Shown here in pieces: positions 59,721-64,000 of a DNA stretch of 64,000 nucleotides (its first letter is position 1; each line of letters opens with the position of its first letter). The position numbers were made by a program, and so were the translations under genes. Source of the stretch: Gnetum montanum. Taxonomy: Eukaryota; Streptophyta; Gnetopsida; Gnetales; Gnetaceae. The notes under the pieces were generated by a model. That model made no database searches and was not told the origin of the DNA. It saw nothing but the letters and a program-made list of their open reading frames with translations. Location: assembly GCA_015680685.1 (NCBI GenBank), contig MNCI01035832.1:170264-234263 (forward strand), read 5' to 3'.

Positions 59721-60059
59721 GTGATGTGCATCAGATTTACAAAGTTATGTAGTTCATTCATTGTGAGAAACAAGGAGAGAGTGATATAATGTGCAGACTT
59801 GCTTGTTGTAGATCATCAAAGTCATCAACATTAGTCATTCATTGCAACCTATAAATAAGGGTAAAAACCACTACAAGAAAACATGTGAGTGTTAGGCATA
59901 ATTGGGGCTATGTGATGGTTTTAATGTTGCATAGTAAGGTTTTGATGTTATCTTGAGTAGGTTTAAGTTCTAGTGAGGAACTAGGTTTCAAATGCATTCT
60001 CCTCACCATCATAGTCTATATGGGCATTTCAACTAAGGAACTATAGTGATTAAAAATGT
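59721..60059. other. Spacer, no gene seen
   Basis: No supported frame or repeat. Confidence 0.4.
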
Positions 60060-60657
60060 CGACGGCTGAAAAACACTGAGAGGTCATCAGTTGTGATAGT
60101 CTTAACCTCGAATCTACACAAAGGCCGTGCTAGATAAAATAGAAATGGGGCACCCTGAATGGTCTAATCAATCAGACAAGGACTTAGTTGGTGTTAATAT
60201 AACATTTTGCAAACAAATAATGTGAAAACAGGATTTATAGCATAAAGTAATCTTTAAATGCAAAAGGGGTAGAAAACGATGTAAAATGCAATGATAAGCA
60301 AGAAAAAAAAGTAAAATGCAATTAGAAAAATGCACCGCTTCAAGAATGTGACTTCACTTTATCAAGGTGGATACAATTGGTTGCATGGCACTGAGGGGCG
60401 CAGGGATCCCAAGAGTAACCAAGACGTTTAGAGTAAGATATTTGTATGCTTAAATGTGGACTCGAGAGTCAATAATGCAAAATGCTATGGGGCTAGCAGG
60501 AAAGAGTAAAGTAGAATGCCAAATGAGAGTGCTAACTTTTTACAATGTCAAACAAGATGTTTACAATGCTCAAGAATGCAATGCTAACTTTTTGCTTGCT
60601 AGACAACTGATTCACCAACTAGTTGACACACCCCCTTTTAACCATTGCTCATTGGGG

Positions 60658-60666
60658 TATTTATAG
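60658..60666 (-). promoter_or_regulatory. TATA box of Tat LTR copy B
   Basis: CTATAAATA on the minus strand, in the same GCCCTATAAATACCCC context as 31910-31918. Confidence 0.65.
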
Positions 60667-60894
60667 GGCCAAGGGCACGCAAAAGATGTGGTTTGGACAC
60701 CATGTGTCCTGGGCCCGTGTTGACGTGTCTATGCTGCATGGGGGTGCATGATCATTAGATGTGCATGACCATTGGACGAGCCTGCCATGTTGTAATTACA
60801 AGCTGCCATGTTGTAATTACATTGTCAGAACTTGGAGAAGTGTGCCAATGGTCCAAGCAGGTGAAGTGCATTGATGTAGCGTAACTGCCTACTA

Positions 60895-61525
60895 TGCTAC
60901 GCTATTCTTTGTAGTGTAGCATGTTGGCATAGCGTAGCATCTTGCTACGCTATGCAGCATAGCTTAGTGTAGCCACCAGTTCAAGGAAAAAATTTACATT
61001 GTGTCCTGCTGCATGTGTTGAAAACCTTTGAAGTGCTCTGACTACTTTTTGCATACTTGCTACGCTACGTAGCGTATCATAGCATAGCAGCTCACCTTAA
61101 TCGCAAAAACATCGCCAATCTGCAAACTTTGCTTTTTGCACTATGAAACTTGCAAACTTGCTAATCCCGCCCTTTCAGATGCCTTTCATTGTTCCCATAG
61201 AGTTTCTATGTAGTGCTACGCTACGTAGCGTAGCATAGCGTAGCGTAGTGTAGCAACCAAAATGGCCTGCTTTTTGTTGAGTTTGCTATTTTCTAGTGAA
61301 GGAGCCATTGCTGAAGAACTTGGAGCTGAGCGAAGCAACTATTTTCGAAGGCCAAAGGCGCTAACTTAGTGCAATTGAAAATCACTAAGTAGGCTGAGCC
61401 TTCCTATCTTTCTCTCACTATGTTATGCCACGCTGCGTAGCGTAGCACCTTGTCTTGCAACAATTTCCAGTTGACTGCTTGAACAATTATCTCCCAAAGC
61501 CTGCTATGCTACATAGCGTAGCATA
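60895..61525 (-). repeat. Cluster of GCTACGC...GCGTAGC palindromes, copy B
   Basis: It includes a perfect 20-bp palindrome GCTACGCTACGTAGCGTAGC (61215-61234), a one-change version at 61059-61078 and a further version at 61503-61522, with half-sites between. Positions relative to the TATA box parallel copy A. Confidence 0.85.
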
Positions 61526-61756
61526 GCGTAGCAAACTCCTTAACTAGAAAACTTGCCAAACTATTTTATGCACTTTGAGCACCGCTGACAATTCTTTGCA
61601 TCATTTTTGTGTAGGCTATTAGTTGGACAAATTACCCAGCTAGAATATTTGCCAAACTGTACAACCTAAAGTCCAGAACAACCATCTACTGATGAACTGC
61701 CATGACGTTGCCTGAATTGCGACAGCCCGGTGAACCAAGGATGCCCTAAAAATTTG

Positions 61757-61833
61757 GGGTGTTTCATTGGCCCCTGTTTGTCAATGTTTGGAGGATGGGC
61801 CCAAGAGATGTTAACAAAGAATACGAAACACCA
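61757..61833 (-). repeat. Conserved imperfect hairpin, copy 5
   Basis: The arms are GGGGTGTTTCATTGGCCCCT and TTAACAAAGAATACGAAACA plus CC. It matches the copy at 33142-33220. Confidence 0.65.
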
Positions 61834-62450
61834 TGGAAGACAAAACGCCAACATTATTATTCGGTGATCGTCAAGACGTCACTTAGCCACGCTTCAGAGT
61901 GTTGCATTGGTTTTTGTGGGGGGAAAAGGGCTAAGCAGGGAGGAAGGAGGTTCAGAAAAAAGATAAAGATGAAACTTAATTGAATCCCTTGTTAGATTGC
62001 TCATAAGGGAGTCTTTTCCGTGGTCATCTTTGCTTTTGTTGACCTTCGACCTCTCGTCAAAACGCTTGGAGAGGGTGATTGCGAAACAGCTTACGTGCCA
62101 TTTTTTAGGCACATTTTTTTTGTGCACGTGAGCTTTCACTCTCTTATGCTTTTGCCTTTTGCTATTTTGCCATCTACATTTGCTAACAACCTCATTGCAG
62201 GACAGGTGTTTCTTTCCTAGGATGAGTTGTGTTACATTTGTATGGGGCTTTAACCTACCTTCAAATGCTTCCCATGTGGTGAGCTATTTTACGCACGTCA
62301 TGGACTTTGCGGTTGAGCAAACAAGAGGGCTTAACAGGCGTTGGAAAAAATCTTGTAAAAGAGGGGAGCAAGTACAAATTGCAGATGCAAGGAGTAAGGT
62401 AAAGGGAAGGAGTTTAGAAGGTAGGACAAGATGTGCACTCTAAGGTAGAC

Positions 62451-63129
62451 AAGCTAATCCAAACAATCACTTCGCAATGCTGTAGCATTTGCTACCATGG
62501 TGAGACGCACCTTCAACCACACCCTGCAAACACGATAGAGAGCAAAACAGAAGAAACAGCCATGATGCAAAATGAGGGCAAAGGTCTTGCTTTCTGCAGA
62601 CATTGTTGAAGCTATTGGACATCTTTACTAGTGCATGGTGTCCAAAGTAGGAAGGCCAACAACAGCCTCGGTAGCATCAGCATGGAAGAGTTGGCATCAA
62701 AGGAGTGGGAAGTTGCTATGAGTGTAGATGCTCTGGAATCCCTACCTACGACATGCATTCTCAGTTCAGCCATGGGATCGGCTACCACATAGCTGAACAT
62801 TGTTTGAGCTCAAACGCTGGTAAGGAGCTAGAGGGTAACAATATTGTGGTTGGGCCACAATACTGCTGGAACTCTAGTAGCAGGCACTGACCAAGGAACT
62901 ACCATCAAGGCGATGGGCTGTGGTGACGGTAGGTCTAGGGGGTCAGTGAGATGTCATACAACATCTCTGGGGGATCAGCAAGATGCCAAGAGTAGTGGCG
63001 TTACATATGTTCTAGATTGTGTTCTCATCATGTCGTGAACTGCATTCTAGAACTATAACGTCCCACCCCACATCGACACTGTGCATGCTCACTTGGTGTG
63101 TATTTGGTGTAGATGCATGCTGGGGACAT
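62451..63129 (-). other. Tat copy B linker between LTR and repeat array
   Basis: Homologous to 33901-34549. No supported gene on either strand. Confidence 0.45.
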
Positions 63130-63570
63130 GCCGCGAACCTAGTTTAAGGTCCTGGTAGACCATGTGCTGGTTTAAGGTCCCAGTAGACCGTATGTGCTAG
63201 TTTAACATCAAAGCGAACGTGTTGTGCCAGTTTATAGTCATAGTAGACTAGCTGTGCCAGTTTATAGTCATAGCAGACTAGCTATGCTAGTTTTACGTCG
63301 TAGCAGACATGTTGTACCAGTTTATAATCATAGCGGACATTTGCCACCTTTGCCAGTTTTACGTCATAGCGAATGATTTGTGCCAATTTTATGTAGTAGT
63401 AGATGAGTTGTGCCAGTTTATAGTCATAGCAAATTGGCTATCCCAGTTTTACATCGTAGCCGACTAGCTATGCTAGTTTTACGTCATAGCAGACATTGGT
63501 GAAGCTGTGCTAGTTTAACATCGTAGCAAACGTTTGCTCACTTTTGCCAGTTTTACATTGTAGCATATGT
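63130..63570 (-). repeat. 30-bp tandem array downstream of Tat pol, copy B
   Basis: About 14 units of 28-36 bp, with TGCCAGTTTATAGTCATAGC and TGCTAGTTTTACGTCGTAGC as the common types. It has the same place and orientation as 34550-34935, but the sub-type order differs. Confidence 0.9.
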
Positions 63571-63591
63571 TGGCCTATCTACCCCATGTGC

Positions 63592-64000
63592 TTAGATGTA
63601 GTATGTCTTGAGGTATGAGTGATTCACCAGGTTTGTGAACTTGTTGTCGTCCATGTCCGCCAACTTGAAGGCTCTATTCCCAAAGGCTTTAGTGACCATG
63701 TATGGGCCTTCCCAGTTAGCTGAGAATTTGCTCACATGCTCATGGACAGCCTTGAGGATGAGGTCTCCCTTCTGTATTGGCCATTGATGTGGGTCTACAT
63801 GATGTTTTTGCCATTTATTTCTTTATTAATGCTCTATGCGACTCAGCGTTTGTGCGTGCTCCTCCTCTATTGCGTCGAGGTCAATAATTCTTGACTCGTT
63901 GTTCTAGGCTTTACTCACAACATCATATAGGATCATCCAGAGTGATGGTACCTACAACTCAAGAGGCAACATAGCTTCAAATCCATAAACAAGACTATAA
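63592..64000 (-). pseudogene. pol: Tat-type integrase C-terminus, copy B (runs off the window)
   Basis: The minus frame reads QKGDLILKAVHEHVSKF, ANWEGPYMVTKAFGNRAFKL and ADMDDNKFTNLVNHSYLKTYY, the C-terminal end of Tat integrase after the catalytic core. The DMDD...YLK.YY end equals that of copy A at 34952-35120. This short stretch is open for about 60 codons, better kept than in copies A and D. The catalytic core lies beyond the right edge. Confidence 0.75.

Larger units (their letters stand above)
60060..62450 (-). mobile_element. Tat-type LTR region, copy B, minus orientation
   Basis: Collinear with 31390-33900: the GCACCCTGAATGGTC leader block (about 60150), TATA (60658-60666), palindrome cluster (60895-61525), hairpin (61757-61833) and the TTTGCGGTTGAGC block (62304). 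It belongs to a fourth Tat element whose pol enters from the right edge of the window. Confidence 0.7.

Overview
The window reads as nuclear DNA from a land plant with a large, transposon-filled genome. The reasons are plant-type Ty3/gypsy (Tat, Athila-like and chromovirus-like) and Ty1/copia relics, a plant initiator-Met-type primer binding site, GT/AG introns, very low gene density and an AT-rich background. I cannot name the species; the age and size of the elements would fit a gymnosperm or another giant plant genome. I see no rRNA, tRNA, CRISPR or prokaryotic operon, and no gene that is certainly intact.

Layout. 0.5-3.5 kb: LTR-like DNA, partly on each strand, rich in short palindromes and tandem repeats. 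4.6-6.2 kb (+): relic 1 of a multi-exon gene with an FCP1/NIF (HAD-type phosphatase)-like domain. 6.3-18.8 kb (-): a Tat-type gypsy element, split by a complete 6.4-kb copia-type element (8474-14877) with a perfect 5-bp target duplication. 19.5-22.15 kb: about 15 diverged tandem units of about 184 bp. 22.25-27.2 kb (+): a second Tat-like element (LTR, gag-like region, protease). 28.1-31.0 kb (-): relic 2 of the FCP1-like gene, with at least six exons. 31.4-38.1 kb (-): a third Tat copy with LTR, integrase, archaeal-type RNase H and RT. 38.8-40.4 kb (+): copy 3 of the FCP1-like gene, which keeps a TATA box, a start exon and a phase-matched second exon. 40.4-44.1 kb (+): an Athila-like polyprotein relic, followed by an 817-bp gap. 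46.0-46.9 kb: an LTR. 46.9-47.15 kb: a chromovirus integrase fragment. 47.15-49.27 kb (-): a copia fragment. 49.5-51.06 kb: a Tat-type LTR. 51.1-53.69 kb (+): a chromovirus relic. 53.69-57.8 kb (+): a copia element whose gag is interrupted by a 699-bp solo LTR. 58.6-59.7 kb: a Tat 3' fragment that holds the empty version of the 8.47-kb insertion site. 60.06 kb to the end (-): a fourth Tat copy, from its LTR into the integrase.

The most unusual content is the FCP1-like gene family, found three times in 36 kb with conserved intron positions and phases. Its canonical HAD catalytic aspartate is replaced in every copy. Other points of interest are a copia element that carries a non-pol second reading frame, 30-bp arrays on both sides of Tat pol, unrelated LTR families that each carry their own palindromic promoter-upstream modules, and two probable assembly artefacts marked by single Ns.
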